From DASTHS01 sp035718085 (GTDB taxonomy: Bacteria > Actinomycetota > Acidimicrobiia > Acidimicrobiales > Palsa-688): a stretch of DNA of 5,416 nt. The notes beneath the pieces were generated by a model. That model saw only the letters and a list, made by a program, of their open reading frames with translations. It did not search any database and was not told the DNA's origin. The stretch covers positions 1 through 5,416 of the forward strand of contig DASTHS010000276.1 in assembly GCA_035718085.1 (NCBI GenBank), read 5' to 3'. This document shows positions 5,120-5,416 of the stretch, in pieces. How positions within the stretch are numbered: the first letter of the stretch is position 1; every line of letters starts with the position of its first letter. The translations under genes and the position numbers were made by a program.

Positions 5120-5416
5120 GGCGGGTGTGGACGACAACGCCAACGCCCTCGCCGAGCACGGCCGCGCCCTCGCCGAGGCGGCGACCGCCGCGCTCCCCGG
5201 CTGGGTGGCCCGGGTGGCCTGCGCTCGGGCGGCCGCCGCCGGGGTGGCGCTCGACCCCGCTGCGGTCGACGCAGCCGGGCGGCAGGCCGCCGGCGAGGTG
5301 GGCCACCGGCTCCGGGAGCTCGTGGCCCTCGACGTCGACGCCCAGCGGGCCACGCCGCTGGCGCTGGTGCGCACCGCGGTGCGCTGGCCGACGGCCCTGC
5401 TGCGCGACGCAGGCGT
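5118..5416 (+). CDS. Conserved actinobacterial protein of unknown function, 3' end cut by the window
   Basis: An open frame runs to the window edge, giving 99 complete codons. Landmarks are LPGWVARVACARA (26-38), AGRQAAGEVGHRLREL (53-68) and DVDAQRATPLALVRTAVRWP (72-91), ending in TALLRDAG. It is Ala-rich and mostly helical in appearance, with no signal peptide or membrane segment. The pattern (PGW, then EVG-RLR-L, then D-D-QR--PLALVR-AV--PT--L--AG) matches, from memory, a conserved actinobacterial hypothetical of about 150-200 residues, so roughly half should lie beyond the edge. The start may be the ATG at 5118 or the in-frame GTG at 5127; neither has a Shine-Dalgarno. It is head-to-head with the DUF427 gene with no space between them. 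No function can be assigned. Confidence 0.75.
   Translation, partial: MAGVDDNANALAEHGRALAEAATAALPGWVARVACARAAAAGVALDPAAVDAAGRQAAGEVGHRLRELVALDVDAQRATPLALVRTAVRWPTALLRDAG

Noticed and set aside
5120..5374. N-terminal extension of the DUF427 frame
   Set aside because: Ser/Ala/Arg-rich sequence antisense to the divergent conserved gene; DUF427 homology begins only after 5119.

Overview
The window is GC-rich DNA with strongly G/C-biased third codon positions and many GTG starts. It looks like a chromosomal segment of a high-GC actinobacterium. The lineage is inferred from a DUF2993/LmeA-like lipid-binding protein, a DUF427 protein, an actinobacterial-type MarR regulator and a conserved actinobacterial protein of unknown function. 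An acidimicrobial or related non-mycobacterial lineage is possible but not proven. There are no tRNA, rRNA, CRISPR, insertion-sequence or phage signatures. Nearly all DNA is accounted for by seven genes, and no gene-free stretch exceeds about 125 bases.

Layout. Positions 11-1870 (minus) encode a ClC-type chloride channel/antiporter with two C-terminal CBS domains. Positions 1978-2388 (minus) encode a MarR-family regulator lying upstream of it in the same direction. Positions 2389-2506 are a divergent control region with a near-perfect 19-bp inverted repeat, a -10-like element and a strong Shine-Dalgarno sequence. Positions 2507-3046 (plus) encode a UspA-fold universal stress protein. Positions 3102-3911 (plus) encode LarE, the sulfur-inserting enzyme of nickel-pincer nucleotide synthesis. 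It is followed 22 bases later by a membrane-anchored or secreted DUF2993/LmeA-like protein (3934-4566). An 8-bp-stem hairpin separates that pair from a convergent DUF427 gene (4601-5119, minus). The DUF427 gene is head-to-head with a conserved actinobacterial gene that runs off the right edge (5118-5416, plus).

How the parts may work together. MarR, ClC and Usp form a plausible stress-response cluster. The palindrome between marR and usp is well placed for MarR to control itself and the stress gene, and perhaps the ClC gene by read-through. LarE would supply a sulfur-inserting step for the LarA-family cofactor, but no larA, larB or larC partner is visible here. I found no wholly new multi-gene system. 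The best leads are the palindromic operator, the altered ligand motifs in the ClC and Usp proteins, the three-cysteine LarE, and the overlapping divergent start codons at 5117-5120.
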